Source: Halopenitus persicus
Lineage (GTDB): Archaea; Halobacteriota; Halobacteria; Halobacteriales; Haloferacaceae
DNA: 64,000 nt
Assembly: GCF_900107205.1 (NCBI RefSeq)
Contig: NZ_FNPC01000004.1
Location: 310,001 to 374,000, forward strand
Reading direction: 5' to 3'
How positions within the stretch are numbered: the stretch's first letter is position 1; each line of letters starts with the position of its first letter. Shown here piece by piece: positions 9,278 to 19,432 of this stretch. Below the pieces are notes generated by a model. That model worked only from the letters and a program-made list of their open reading frames with translations. It was not told the DNA's origin and searched no databases. The position numbers and the translations under genes are program-made.

Positions 9278-10753
9278 ATGACTTCCAGATTAGCCAAAAA
9301 TGCGTTCATCTTGTCCGTCGGATCAGTTATCGGCTCTCTGTCAGCATTTGCATTCAAAACACTGATCGCACAGTCGTTTGGTCCCGAACAGTTTGGGTTA
9401 TTCTCGCTTGCACTAATGACCGTGACCATCAGCGCGGGTGTCGCAGGTGTCGGCCTTCCTACGGGGGTGACTACCTTTATCAGTCGCTATAGAGCAGTAG
9501 ATGATCGGGCACATATCAAGGGTACAGCGTCAAGTGGGTTACTAATAGGCGGTGTTATCTCAGTACTTGTCGCTGGCGGATTGTTTCTTTTAGCTCCTGC
9601 TATCGCTACACACATCTTCCAGAACAGTCGTTTGATCAGGCCCATCCGCATACTCGCGTTTGCCATTCCAGGAATCGTTATTGTGGATCTGGTAGTCGCC
9701 ATCGCGATGGGGTTCGAACGTGCCGAGTACTCAGTCCTCATTAGGCAGTTGGGCCGACGTGGGTCGCTCATCATACTTGCCGCTCTCGTCATACTTTTCG
9801 GTGGTGTATTCGTGGATCTTCTCTACGTCTACGTGGTCTCGACTTGGATAGCCGTTGCTATGGGGGGGATGCTCATCTTCAGATTGTTGGATCTCTCGCG
9901 TAGTGGAATATCCTCGCCCTCTAAGTCGTTACTAACATTTTCCGTTCCCTTGTTATTCAACAACGTAACAGGAACAATATCAAATTGGATAGATACTTTC
10001 CTTGTCGGGATACTGATAACGGCGGAAGCAGTTGGCGAATATCAGACTGCATTTCTACTCGGTACGAATATTCTCATTATTACCGGAGCCGTGAGTGCCA
10101 GTTTTCTTCCGGAAGTTGCCTCTCTTCTTGAAGAAGGCGATCGTGCTGAATCTACACGCCGGTACAGAACAGCAGTGAAATGGACTGTAATTATTTCATT
10201 TGCACCAGCAGTTTATCTTATCACCTTTCCGGAATTATCCCTAAGAATGCTATTTGGGGAAGCCTTCGGTCGCGGCTCTACTGCACTTATTATTATTGTG
10301 ATCGGAAATATGATAGCAGTAGTATCTGGACCGGCCACGGAAACCGTGAAATCACAAGGCCACACGAGATTCATCTTCGCTACTAATGCGATCGCCCTTG
10401 GGGCAAATATTGTGATCAATCTCCTGGCGATTCCAAGGTATGGAATCGCCGGAGCCGCTTTGGGCACGGCAGTCGCTACACTGATTGCGAACGGGAGTCA
10501 CTGGGTTGCAATGCGCCGCTGGTGTGGCGTCACACCGTCATTGTCGGCACTCTGGTTCATTCCCCCCGTCGCTATATTGAGTGCCCTTGCGTCGTGGTCA
10601 GTAGTAAGCCACGTCGATTCAGTCCTGTTATTCCTGGGTCACATCGCTCTCTTCTCGGGGATATACGTCATATCACTCGTGGTCATTGATATTGCAACTG
10701 GCAACCGTCTTGGATTCATCTCATATCTAGATGAGTACATCGGCAGATTCTGA
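9278..10753 (+). CDS. Wzx-like lipid-linked oligosaccharide flippase (MOP superfamily)
   Basis: A 491-residue protein that is hydrophobic throughout, with about 12-14 predicted membrane helices. It starts MTSRLAKNAFILSVGSVIG and contains SFGPEQFGLFSLALMTV, the N-terminal pattern of polysaccharide-biosynthesis/MATE-like flippases, and later IPRYGIAGAALGTAVATLIA, typical of the RfbX/Wzx C-terminal half. It should move lipid-linked glycans from the cytoplasmic to the outer face, upstream of Wzy-like polymerisation or AglB transfer. It stands alone on the plus strand and converges on the GT4 gene 10 bp downstream. Confidence 0.85.
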   Translation: MTSRLAKNAFILSVGSVIGSLSAFAFKTLIAQSFGPEQFGLFSLALMTVTISAGVAGVGLPTGVTTFISRYRAVDDRAHIKGTASSGLLIGGVISVLVAGGLFLLAPAIATHIFQNSRLIRPIRILAFAIPGIVIVDLVVAIAMGFERAEYSVLIRQLGRRGSLIILAALVILFGGVFVDLLYVYVVSTWIAVAMGGMLIFRLLDLSRSGISSPSKSLLTFSVPLLFNNVTGTISNWIDTFLVGILITAEAVGEYQTAFLLGTNILIITGAVSASFLPEVASLLEEGDRAESTRRYRTAVKWTVIISFAPAVYLITFPELSLRMLFGEAFGRGSTALIIIVIGNMIAVVSGPATETVKSQGHTRFIFATNAIALGANIVINLLAIPRYGIAGAALGTAVATLIANGSHWVAMRRWCGVTPSLSALWFIPPVAILSALASWSVVSHVDSVLLFLGHIALFSGIYVISLVVIDIATGNRLGFISYLDEYIGRF

Positions 10754-10763
10754 GCGGTGCTGT

Positions 10764-11963
10764 TTATTTTGCCAGATTTTCCAGTTCCGTTCGGAACACT
10801 CGACCCACCTGTTCACGGCTGTACGTCTCGACTACTACTTCTCTAGCTCTGTTCGCCATTGATTCTCTGCTCCCGTCCTCGTGGAGAACGGTCGTCAATC
10901 GATCGGCGAAAGCGTCGATATCGTCGGCTGAAACGAGATAGCCCGTTTCGCCGTCGATAACGTACTCCTCGGGGCCACCACACTGCGTGGAAACGACCGG
11001 TGTCCCGCAGGCCATCGCTTCCAGTCCGACGATCGCTAATCCTTCCTGCTGTGACGGGATGGCAAACACGTCCGCACCGCGGTAATACGCTGGTAGCTTT
11101 TCGTTGTCGACGTAATCGATGGACTCAACGTGGTCGTTCAGGTCGAGTGCGTCGATTTGTTGCTGGAGTTTCGGGTCGGGTTCGTCACCGATAAGCAGCA
11201 ATCGGATGTCGGGGATATCTTCGCGAAGAGTATCAATCGCTTGGAGCAACAACGACGTGTTCTTTCGCGAGTCGTTGAACCGGCCGACGAACAGTATGGT
11301 CGGACGATCACAGTCCGGTTTCTCAATACCAGCGGGACTGAAGAGATCGGTGTCGATCGGATATGGAACGACACGAATTTCATCGCGTTCGATATCGTGA
11401 CGCTGGGCGACAGCGTCGGCAGTGTGTTCGCTCAGAACGAAAACTGGATCGGCGCTCCGATACGTCCGCCCTTCGATCCATTCCATAATTGTTTTCGACA
11501 GATGATCGCGTGCTCGGCGCGGGAAGGATGCCGACTCCAGCCGGTCGATGCGGTCCTCCCAGAACTGCGTGGCAGTCCAAGAACCAAATGAATGACCTCC
11601 TTGGACGAGCGGGAAACAGCAGTGATTCGAGCCGCCAACGCCGAAGTATGCGTCACCGTCGGCAAGTGCCGTCTGCCAGAATCGACGGTTGAGTACGTAC
11701 TGGGTGAATTCGATCTCCGGGAGGATTCGCGGAATACCCTTCAGTTCCATTCCATCGACGGTCGTGTGTTCGATTTTACGGTTGATATCGAGCGTCAGAA
11801 GATCGGTCGTGCGTACATCTACTTCGGGATCGAGGACGTTACAGACGAGGCAGGGATCGTATCCCGTTTCGGCGGCCATCTCGTAGACGAATCGCGCCAT
11901 AGAAGCCACACCACCGAGTCCGCGAGGATCCCGCGTCGCGATGTAGAGCCGCGGTTGCGTCAT
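10764..11963 (-). CDS. GT4-family glycosyltransferase
   Basis: About 399 residues from the ATG at 11963. An in-frame start at 12023 adds 20 non-conserved residues and is less likely. The body starts MTQPRLYIATRDPRGLGGVA (substrate-side glycine loop). The donor domain shows FVGRFNDSRKNTSLLLQAI, IPSQQEGLAIVGLEAMACG (E-x7-E) and GGPEEYVIDGETGYLV. This is a standard retaining GT-B enzyme of the GT4 type acting on the cytoplasmic face. It is convergent with the flippase and divergent from the next glycosyltransferase. Confidence 0.85.
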   Translation of the reverse strand: MTQPRLYIATRDPRGLGGVASMARFVYEMAAETGYDPCLVCNVLDPEVDVRTTDLLTLDINRKIEHTTVDGMELKGIPRILPEIEFTQYVLNRRFWQTALADGDAYFGVGGSNHCCFPLVQGGHSFGSWTATQFWEDRIDRLESASFPRRARDHLSKTIMEWIEGRTYRSADPVFVLSEHTADAVAQRHDIERDEIRVVPYPIDTDLFSPAGIEKPDCDRPTILFVGRFNDSRKNTSLLLQAIDTLREDIPDIRLLLIGDEPDPKLQQQIDALDLNDHVESIDYVDNEKLPAYYRGADVFAIPSQQEGLAIVGLEAMACGTPVVSTQCGGPEEYVIDGETGYLVSADDIDAFADRLTTVLHEDGSRESMANRAREVVVETYSREQVGRVFRTELENLAK

Positions 11964-12132
11964 GGGTTCAGGTGGGACCTCCCGTCTGCATAGCAGTTGC
12001 GATGGGAGGATGACGAGAACCACCGATCGAATGGAGCTACCATCCCAACCTGACAGCGTCGGTACGGGAGATTTATGTCCATCACCCGCACAGAAAATCT
12101 GTGTTCAGCGCTTCAGCAACGGCAGATGATAC

Positions 12133-13296
12133 ATGAAAGTCGCCATTAACACGCTATCCCACGTCACCGGCGGCGGGATCACCTACTTCGAGAACGTGCT
12201 CCCGCGGCTGGCCGACGACGGTGACGAGTACTTGGTCCTCGTGCCCGCGGGGCGCGACAAGATCACCCGCGTCGACGCGTCGAACATCCGGTTCGTGGAA
12301 ACGTCGTTCCCAGTCGGGTTCCTCCTTGGCCGACTCTTCTACGAGCAGGTCGTCTTCCCGTTGTTGCTTTGGTACTGGGACGTTGACGTGCTCCTTTCGC
12401 CCGCGGATCTGACGCCCTTACTGGCGCCGTGTCCGTCGGTGCTGGCGATCCGGAACCCGAACCCGTACTTCCGCGCGCCGGATCTCGACCGGACCCGGTT
12501 TCGGCGTGTCAAGTTCCGTCTCCAGCGATATCTCACTTGGCTCGCGGCACGAAAGGCGAGCGAGGTGTTTTTCGTCTCGGAGTTCTCCCGGGACATCTCG
12601 GCGGAAACACTCGGGCTCCCCGCTGAGAAAACCCACGTCGTCTATCACGGGCTCGACCGGTCGCTGTTCGAAGAGCCAGCAGTACCCGATGACGAGTTGC
12701 GGGACCGGATCGGGGCGAACAAACCATATCTCCTCACGATATCGACCATCAACGAGCACAAGAATTACGAGACGTTGCTCCGGGGATACGCCCGACTACC
12801 GGAGCGGATTCGGTCGGAATACGACCTCCTCGTCGCTGGACGGAACTCGGCGCCGGAGTACTTCGACCGGCTGCAGGAGATCTGCCGGAACGAGGGTATC
12901 GACAAGCAGGTACAGTTTCTCGGTGAAGTGGACTACGAGTACGTCCCGTATCTCTACCAGCACGCATCGCTGTACGTGCTCCCCTCGAAACTCGAGACGT
13001 TCGGTCACACGCTGGTTGAGGCGATGGCGAGTGGGACGCCGATCGTGGCGGCGGACGCCACCTGCATCCCCGAGATCGTTGACGGTGCGGCAGTCCTGTT
13101 CGATCCCGATTCCCCGACTGCGCTCGCCGACAGCATCGAAGCGGTCCTGACCGAAGAGACACGTCGGGACGATCTCGTGGCCAGAGGGACGGACCGCGTC
13201 ACGGAGTTCTCGTGGGACAGAACCGTCGACCGAACCAAAGCACTTCTAACGACCGCCGCGCAATCGACGGGAGAGACGGAACTCCACGATGACTGA
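12133..13296 (+). CDS. GT4-family glycosyltransferase
   Basis: A 387-residue GT-B enzyme: MKVAINTLSHVTGGGITYFE (glycine-rich acceptor loop), VYHGLDRSLFEEP, LTISTINEHKNYETLLRGYA and a GT4 signature LPSKLETFGHTLVEAMASG. The TATA-like GATTTATG at about 12070 lies further upstream than usual, implying a short leader. Its last 8 bp overlap the sulfatase-like gene, so the pair is probably co-translated. From here the DNA is clearly more GC-rich than the first 9 kb. Donor sugar is unknown; mannose- or glucose-type donors are common in the family. Confidence 0.87.
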   Translation: MKVAINTLSHVTGGGITYFENVLPRLADDGDEYLVLVPAGRDKITRVDASNIRFVETSFPVGFLLGRLFYEQVVFPLLLWYWDVDVLLSPADLTPLLAPCPSVLAIRNPNPYFRAPDLDRTRFRRVKFRLQRYLTWLAARKASEVFFVSEFSRDISAETLGLPAEKTHVVYHGLDRSLFEEPAVPDDELRDRIGANKPYLLTISTINEHKNYETLLRGYARLPERIRSEYDLLVAGRNSAPEYFDRLQEICRNEGIDKQVQFLGEVDYEYVPYLYQHASLYVLPSKLETFGHTLVEAMASGTPIVAADATCIPEIVDGAAVLFDPDSPTALADSIEAVLTEETRRDDLVARGTDRVTEFSWDRTVDRTKALLTTAAQSTGETELHDD

Positions 13297-14626
13297 CCTC
13301 CCAAACGTCCTCTTCGTGACCGTCGATTCCCTGCGTGCGGACCACGCTCACGGGGGGAAAGCGGAGACGCCAACGTTCGACCGGGTCGCCGAAGCGGGAA
13401 CGGAGTTCGACCGGACCTTCGCTCAGGGGCCGTATACGACGTTCTCGATGCCGTCGCTGTTCACGTCACGGTACCCATCACGGTTGACGAGCATCGATTT
13501 CGTCGATGGGGTGGAGGGCGTGTTGGTCGAAGGAGCGTCGACGATCCAGGAACGATTCCGCCAGGCCGGGTACACGACGGCGGGCATTCATACGAACCCG
13601 CTCCTCTCGGAACTGTTCGGCTTCGACGTCGGTTTCGACTACTTCGACGACGGACTCGGCGGATTCTCGGACAGACTTCCCGGGAAGTTCGCCCTTCTCG
13701 CGGACAAGATCGGGCGGCTGGTCCGCCGGCATCCCTACGTCCCGGCGGACAGGCTTACCGACCGGGCGATCGAATGGCTCCAGTCCACCGACGACGAGCC
13801 GTTCTTCCTGTGGGTGCACTATATGGACGTCCACGGCCCCTATCAGTCGAAAGACGACATCCAGTACCTCGAAAAGTATCGGTCGGAACGCCTCTGGCGG
13901 AAGGCCGTCCACTCTCCGATCGAAGTGACTGAATCGGAGCGTGAGCGACTCCGCGAGACGTATGTCGAGGAAGTGTCCTTCACCGACCGAGAGATCGGGC
14001 GCTTGCTCGATGCGTTCGAAGAGTCGACTGGCCTCGCGGAGTCGATGGTCGCCATCACGGCGGACCACGGAGAGGAATTTTTCGAACACGGATCGTACTC
14101 GCACGAAAGCAAACTGTACGAGGAACTCATCCACGTGCCACTCGCAGTCGATCCCCCGGCATCGCACCGCGCGATCGAGCGAGATCGCGGTTCACTCGTC
14201 CCACTTCTCGACGTTGGACCGACGCTGCTACAGGCCGCGGGTGCGTCGCTGGATGGTTTCGAGGGGACGTCGTTGTTCGAGTCGAAAGCGGCCGACGGAC
14301 GCGACTGTGAGCGACCGGAAGGGGAGCCGGGAGACCTCGGAGCGACGATCGTGAGTGAGGCGCGTCTGGATCCGGTCTACATCGGGGCCGTCAGAACGTC
14401 GGACTGGAAGTACATCGACGACGCGGGTGACGCGGAGTTGTACCACTTGGGTGAAGACCCGAACGAATCGTCGAACGTCCTCGAATCGAATCCCGAGGTG
14501 GCCACTCGTCTCGAAGAGCTTCTCGATGCACACCGGAGCGGGTATAGCGCGGAAACACGCAGCACGGAGCACCTCGATTCGGACGAACTCGACGGGCGCC
14601 TCCGGAGCCTCGGGTATCTCGAATAA
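13289..14626 (+). CDS. Sulfatase-family enzyme (serine-type motif)
   Basis: A 445-residue sulfatase-fold protein. Metal site 1 is FVTVDSLRADHAHG; the active-site region is YTTFSMPSLFTSRYPSR, which resembles the S-x-P-S-x-x sulfatase signature with Ser in place of Cys. HYMDVHGPY and ITADHGEEFFEHGSYSHESK supply the remaining metal and substrate residues, and a C-terminal SDWKYIDD segment is typical. It could hydrolyse or transfer sulfate or phosphate groups on the glycan; Ser-type members need a dedicated maturase or act as phosphotransferases. There is no signal peptide. It is coupled to the upstream GT4 gene by an 8-bp overlap. Confidence 0.82.
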   Translation: MTDLPNVLFVTVDSLRADHAHGGKAETPTFDRVAEAGTEFDRTFAQGPYTTFSMPSLFTSRYPSRLTSIDFVDGVEGVLVEGASTIQERFRQAGYTTAGIHTNPLLSELFGFDVGFDYFDDGLGGFSDRLPGKFALLADKIGRLVRRHPYVPADRLTDRAIEWLQSTDDEPFFLWVHYMDVHGPYQSKDDIQYLEKYRSERLWRKAVHSPIEVTESERERLRETYVEEVSFTDREIGRLLDAFEESTGLAESMVAITADHGEEFFEHGSYSHESKLYEELIHVPLAVDPPASHRAIERDRGSLVPLLDVGPTLLQAAGASLDGFEGTSLFESKAADGRDCERPEGEPGDLGATIVSEARLDPVYIGAVRTSDWKYIDDAGDAELYHLGEDPNESSNVLESNPEVATRLEELLDAHRSGYSAETRSTEHLDSDELDGRLRSLGYLE

Positions 14627-14675
14627 CTGTCGACGGAAACGAAACGAATTTTGGACGCCTTTGCGAGGTGTTACT

Positions 14676-16391
14676 ATGGATACGATTCTTGGTGTTTCTA
14701 CCACTCACGATTCCGGAGCGACGCTCGTCCAGGACGGCGAGATCGTCGCGGCCGTCAACGAGGAGCGGTTCAACCGGACGAAACACTACGGGTACCTCCC
14801 GTTCGAATCAATTCGGTACTGTCTCGATACTGCCGGCATTACGACTGCAGATCTGGACACGGTTGCGGTCCCCTCGGAAGTGCTCCGGACCGACGCACGC
14901 CTCTTGCTCGACGCGGACGTCGACACGACGAACGTCTCACAGAGTTCGCTCTCGTTGTTGAAGAAACTCACGCGCGAGTCGGTCGAAACCCTCCGCCGTG
15001 CTTCCGAACGCAACACTCGCGTCCCGGAGTACGCTCGTACTGTTACGTTCCCGGACACGATGAGCGTCTCGCTAGTGAATCACCACGAGGCCCACGCGGC
15101 GACGGCTTACTACTGCTGTGGCCACGACGACGCACTCGTGGTGACGCTCGATGGTCTCGGTGACCGCCTCTCGGGGACCGTGTGGCACGGCCGCGACGGT
15201 CACCTCGAGAACCACAAACAGTGGGACAGAACCGGATCGCTGGGGTGGTTTTTCGGTGTCATCACCCAGGCGCTGGGATGGTGGATCGGCAACGGAGAGG
15301 GCAAGACTATGGGGCTAGCATCTTACGCTGACCCCGATCCGGACGCGAAAGACGAACTCAGAGAGATCCTTCCTCGGTACGAAGACGGAGAGCTTGCGGA
15401 TGGACACGACTTCAGCCGGTCTGCTTCGTGGGAAGTTCACGATACGCATCACTGGTCGTTCGAAGAGGAGGTCGATTTCGTCACCGGGATAATCGAGGAG
15501 TACGGGCGTGAAGAAACGGCAGCAGCGGCACAGGAGTTGCTGGAGGACCAGGTCGTCGAAATAATTGGGTCGTGGTTGGATCGAACCGGAGTCGACGTAC
15601 TGGCGACCGCAGGCGGGGTGTTTCTCAACGTCCAAGTTAACCAGCGGATCCTCGAAACATTCGATCTCGAGGACTACTTCATTTTCCCCAACGCCGGAGA
15701 TGGCGGCCTACCGACCGGTGCAGCGCTCAGTGCACACCGACATACCTCCGACAATTATCGACCGTTCGAACTCAACCACCCGTATTTGGGGCCGGACATC
15801 ACGGGTAGTGTGCCGGAAGTATTCGAGGATCGACTCCTCGAATACTCCCGTCCGGACGATATCGTCGAACGGTGTGCGGACCTACTTGCTGACGGAAACA
15901 TCGTTGCCTGGTGTCAGGGTCGGATGGAGTACGGCCCTCGAGCGCTCGGAAATCGGTCAATTCTCATCGACCCGACCCGTGATGATAGCATGGATCGTGT
16001 CAACAAGCGTGTTAAATTCCGAGACTCTTGGAGACCATTTGCACCGTCGATCAAAGAGGAAGCAGTCGAGGAGTATCTCGTCGATCCGACCTACGACCCG
16101 TTTATGATCACGTCTTACGCGGTCCGAGAGGATCGTCGGGACGAAATCCCGGCCGTCACCCACGTCGATGGGACCACGCGTCCACAGGTCGTCCGACGGT
16201 CGGTCAACGAGCGATATTGGCGTCTGATCGACAGGTTCGGTGATCGAACTGGAACGCCGGTATTGTTAAATACGTCCTACAATCTCAGCGGCGACCCAAT
16301 CGTCTGTACTCCCGAAGACGCGATCGAAACGTTCTACAACTGCGGTCTCGACGCGCTTGCGGTCGGTGACTATCTCCTGACCAAAGGATAA
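14676..16391 (+). CDS. O-carbamoyltransferase (NodU/CmcH family)
   Basis: About 571 residues from the ATG at 14676 (MDTILGVSTTHDSGATL). The frame is open further upstream, but that part lies antisense-like over the sulfatase end and is not family sequence. Conserved features are the N-terminal Kae1-like fold with HHEAHAATAYY, TLDGLGDRLSG, GEGKTMGLASYA, PNAGDGGLPTGAAL and the C-terminal YrdC-like signature RMEYGPRALGNRSIL, then LLNTSYNLSGDP. Such enzymes transfer a carbamoyl group from carbamoyl phosphate to a sugar hydroxyl via carbamoyl-AMP. In this cluster a carbamoylated glycan is the likely product. It lies 49 bp after the sulfatase-like gene. Confidence 0.9.
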   Translation: MDTILGVSTTHDSGATLVQDGEIVAAVNEERFNRTKHYGYLPFESIRYCLDTAGITTADLDTVAVPSEVLRTDARLLLDADVDTTNVSQSSLSLLKKLTRESVETLRRASERNTRVPEYARTVTFPDTMSVSLVNHHEAHAATAYYCCGHDDALVVTLDGLGDRLSGTVWHGRDGHLENHKQWDRTGSLGWFFGVITQALGWWIGNGEGKTMGLASYADPDPDAKDELREILPRYEDGELADGHDFSRSASWEVHDTHHWSFEEEVDFVTGIIEEYGREETAAAAQELLEDQVVEIIGSWLDRTGVDVLATAGGVFLNVQVNQRILETFDLEDYFIFPNAGDGGLPTGAALSAHRHTSDNYRPFELNHPYLGPDITGSVPEVFEDRLLEYSRPDDIVERCADLLADGNIVAWCQGRMEYGPRALGNRSILIDPTRDDSMDRVNKRVKFRDSWRPFAPSIKEEAVEEYLVDPTYDPFMITSYAVREDRRDEIPAVTHVDGTTRPQVVRRSVNERYWRLIDRFGDRTGTPVLLNTSYNLSGDPIVCTPEDAIETFYNCGLDALAVGDYLLTKG

Positions 16392-16451
16392 CGGACGGCG
16401 TATATCAACCGTCGGTGAACAGCGACAAGGACCGGAGGGACCTGCGGCCTC

Positions 16452-18407
16452 TCAGGAGCTGGCGCGCTTGTGGTTGGTAATGTGGGTGTCGATCCAGAGG
16501 CTCAAGACAACTAGTGCCCACAGCCGAGACCAGTGAACGTCTCCATTCTCGAATCGCTGCCGGATATCTTCCGCGCCCGCACGTTCAATTTGTGTCTTCG
16601 AGAGACGTCGTTCCGAGAGTGCATCGTCTACGACCGGCGCCAGTTCGCCCGAAAGCCAATTCTCGAAGGGGAACGTGAACCCTGTCTTTTTGCGGTCGAG
16701 TACCACCGACGGGACCGCGTCCGCAACCGCATCTTTCAGTACTCCTTTTTCTCCCTCTTGCTTGGCCGCGGCAGGAGTCGACATAACGAAATCAGCTAGT
16801 TCCGCGTCAAGGAATGGAACGCGGACTTCCAGCGAGTGGCCCATACTCATCGCGTCAGTGTCCCTGAGTAACTGGTTGTGCATATACCACGTGAGTTCGG
16901 TATGTGATACTGCCTCGCTGAGAGTGGCGTCTGAGAGCGTATTCTCGATTTCGATGTTGATCTCGTTGCCCCAGTCGGTCACGCTCTCGTCAGCGAGTAG
17001 TTTCCTTCGCTGACTCCGTGTGAATAGGCCGCGAGCGGCCGCGTATGCGGACCCAAAGGGAGCGGACGAACGGAGAACGTCCGCCAAGTGACCGGCGTAA
17101 GTCGTGGGCGCGACGCCGTCGGCAACGTCGAATGCTTTTGCAAGAATCGTCTGTATTCCGTCCGGAAGCCGGTTTGCAACCCGTGCTGCACGCGCTAATA
17201 TCGGGACCCGATCGAACGTCGGGTACCCATAGAACAACTCGTCACTTCCCAACCCGGACAGTGCGACGCTCAAATTGGCCTGTGCAGCCAACTGCGAAAC
17301 GAAAAACGTGTTGACACCATCAACAGTTGGCTGGTCCATCTGCTCGATGATTTCTGGTAACTGGTCGCGAACGTCTTCAGCAGACACTGTTCGTGAGTGA
17401 TGTTCAGTTCCGAACTCGGCGGCGACCTCGCGGGCGAAGGAACCCTCAGAATAGTCACTGTCATCGAAGTCGATGGAGAAGGTGTGAAGTGGCGTCTCTG
17501 ATTCCCGTCGGTCAGTTATGCCGGCGACGATCGCGGACGAATCTAACCCTCCGCTGAGAAAGGCACCAACGGGGACGTCACTACGCATCCGGAGCTCGAT
17601 ACTGTCCAGGAACAGTTCACGGACGCGATCCGAGACACCGGTCGATCCGCGGGTTGGCCGTTCTTCGCCGTCCATCGCTGTACTTCCAAACGTCGGTTGC
17701 CAGTATCGTCGAATCTCTCTGTCGCCAGTAGACTGGTCAAATTCCAGGGTCGTTCCGGGGGGTAGCGAGCAAACGTCGCGGAGAATCGTTTTCGGGGCTG
17801 GGACGGAACCGAGCGCGAGAAAGCCATCGATTGCGACGGGATCCACGACGGGATCCGTAACGCTTCCGGCAAGGAGCGACGTGATCTCCGATGCGAACGC
17901 GATTCCGCTTCCGGTGGCATCGTAATAAAACGGTTTGATGCCAAATCGGTCACGGGCAGCAAAGAGTCGGTCGGTGGCCGTGTCCCAGATGGCGAACGCG
18001 AACATTCCACGAAACAGTTCGACGCAGTCCGCACCATACTCTCGATACGCGCAAAGAACGACTTCGGTGTCCGAATCCGAGTCGAACGCGTACCCCTTCT
18101 CGCGTAGATCGTCTCGCAGTTCGCGGTAATTATACACTTCGCCGTTGTATATCAGCCAGTAGCGACCATTAACCGTCATCGGCTGGTTTCCCGCTGCGGA
18201 TAAATCGAGAATACTCAGACGGCGATTTCCGAGGGCGACGGAACAGTCCGACTCGCCGACTGCGTCCTCGTCGACTATCTTTCCGGTTGTGTCAGTGTAC
18301 AGCCCCCAGTCATCTGGCCCGCGATCATCGAGATTACAGAGCCCATCCCACGCGTCCTGGACTGGAATACCAGTATCGGTGCCGACGTATCCCCAGATGC
18401 CACACAT
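16452..18407 (-). CDS. asnB: Asparagine synthase-type glutamine amidotransferase
   Basis: A 651-residue AsnB-family protein. It begins MCGIWGYVG, so Cys2 becomes the N-terminal nucleophile of the Ntn glutaminase after Met removal. RRLSILDLSAAGNQPM and YNGEVYNYRELR complete that domain (residues 1 to about 210). The ATP-pyrophosphatase domain follows with FLSGGLDSSAIVAG (PP-loop) and VPFLDAEL. In surface-polysaccharide loci AsnB relatives amidate sugar carboxylates rather than aspartate, so amidation of a hexuronic acid is a reasonable inference here; free asparagine synthesis is the alternative. It lies 8 bp from the SDR gene upstream, so it is probably in one transcript with both SDR genes. 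Confidence 0.88.
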   Translation of the reverse strand: MCGIWGYVGTDTGIPVQDAWDGLCNLDDRGPDDWGLYTDTTGKIVDEDAVGESDCSVALGNRRLSILDLSAAGNQPMTVNGRYWLIYNGEVYNYRELRDDLREKGYAFDSDSDTEVVLCAYREYGADCVELFRGMFAFAIWDTATDRLFAARDRFGIKPFYYDATGSGIAFASEITSLLAGSVTDPVVDPVAIDGFLALGSVPAPKTILRDVCSLPPGTTLEFDQSTGDREIRRYWQPTFGSTAMDGEERPTRGSTGVSDRVRELFLDSIELRMRSDVPVGAFLSGGLDSSAIVAGITDRRESETPLHTFSIDFDDSDYSEGSFAREVAAEFGTEHHSRTVSAEDVRDQLPEIIEQMDQPTVDGVNTFFVSQLAAQANLSVALSGLGSDELFYGYPTFDRVPILARAARVANRLPDGIQTILAKAFDVADGVAPTTYAGHLADVLRSSAPFGSAYAAARGLFTRSQRRKLLADESVTDWGNEINIEIENTLSDATLSEAVSHTELTWYMHNQLLRDTDAMSMGHSLEVRVPFLDAELADFVMSTPAAAKQEGEKGVLKDAVADAVPSVVLDRKKTGFTFPFENWLSGELAPVVDDALSERRLSKTQIERAGAEDIRQRFENGDVHWSRLWALVVLSLWIDTHITNHKRASS

Positions 18408-18415
18408 CGGTCAAG

Positions 18416-19432
18416 TTACCGTTCGTGTAGCAGCGTTTCCAGATTTTCCCGGATGTACCCCTCGTCACGGTTTTCTACGTACCAGTCAATCGTTTCCGCC
18501 ATCCCATCGTCCAGCGAGTACTTGGGTTCCCAGCCCAGCAGTTCCTCGGCACGCGTCGTATCAGCGGCCCGATGACGAACGCCGACGGGCTTGTCGGTCA
18601 TATGATTTATTTCCTCGGGCTCCCAGTCCATATACTCGAAGATGGCCTCGGCCACGTCATTAATCGAGATGTATTCTCTGATACCCGCATTGACCGGCGT
18701 GGCGTCCGTTATCTTCTCGTTGGCCAGCACCAGCGCACTCACGATGTCGTCGACGTACGTGAAGTTCCGCGTCTGCTCGCCGTCACCCCAGATCTGGTAG
18801 GGATCCTGTCCGGCGAAAGCCTTGGCAATGAGCGCGACGATAGCGTGGGTCTCGTTTTCGCGCGGGCCGTAGGCGGTGAAGATCCGCACCGAGCTTGCGT
18901 CGACGCCGTGTTGGTCGTGAAAGGCTTGCAGGGAGCGTTCACCCATCAGTTTCGCCCAGCCGTAGGCTTCGTCGGCGTAGGCGCCGCCCCTTTCCTCAAA
19001 ACTCACCATATCTTCGGCGAGGCGCTGGCGTTCCTGCTGGATGTCCGTCGGATAAGTACATGCAGAGGAGGCGAAAGTGATCTTCTCGACGCCGTTCTCG
19101 ACGGCCGTCTCGAAGACGATGTTGTCCAGCGCCATATTCGTCGCGCAGTTGGCGGGGTAATTGGAGATGTATCCGCGTCCGCCGTGGTCCGCGGCGAGGT
19201 GAAACAGGCGGTCGATGCCCTCGCTGGCCTCGTCTGCGAAGTCCCAGTGTTTGAGATTGCCCTCCAGAATCTCCACGTTGTCGGCGACGCCGTCGAGGTT
19301 CGATCGCTCACCGCTGGAGAAGTCGTCTGCTACGCGCACGTCTGCGCCGCGTGCAACCAGTTCCTCAACTAGGTGCGATCCAATGAAGGAAGCGCCGCCG
19401 GTCACCAGCACCGTGTCGCCGTCGTAGCTCAT
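18416..19432 (-). CDS. NAD-dependent nucleotide-sugar epimerase/dehydratase (extended SDR)
   Basis: A 338-residue extended SDR. The nucleotide-binding site is VTGGASFIGSHL (TGxxGxxG type), followed by ADDFSSGERSNL (NAD-type acidic residue), FHLAADHGG, FASSACTYP (catalytic Ser region) and YGWAKLMGE (intact YxxxK). C-terminal substrate residues include WGDGEQTRNFTYVDD. It is similar to, and overlaps by 4 bp, the SDR gene at 19429-20430; they look like a tandem duplication that diverged. Likely substrates are UDP- or GDP-sugars (4-epimerase or GDP-mannose 3,5-epimerase-like chemistry); sequence alone does not decide. Confidence 0.88.
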   Translation of the reverse strand: MSYDGDTVLVTGGASFIGSHLVEELVARGADVRVADDFSSGERSNLDGVADNVEILEGNLKHWDFADEASEGIDRLFHLAADHGGRGYISNYPANCATNMALDNIVFETAVENGVEKITFASSACTYPTDIQQERQRLAEDMVSFEERGGAYADEAYGWAKLMGERSLQAFHDQHGVDASSVRIFTAYGPRENETHAIVALIAKAFAGQDPYQIWGDGEQTRNFTYVDDIVSALVLANEKITDATPVNAGIREYISINDVAEAIFEYMDWEPEEINHMTDKPVGVRHRAADTTRAEELLGWEPKYSLDDGMAETIDWYVENRDEGYIRENLETLLHER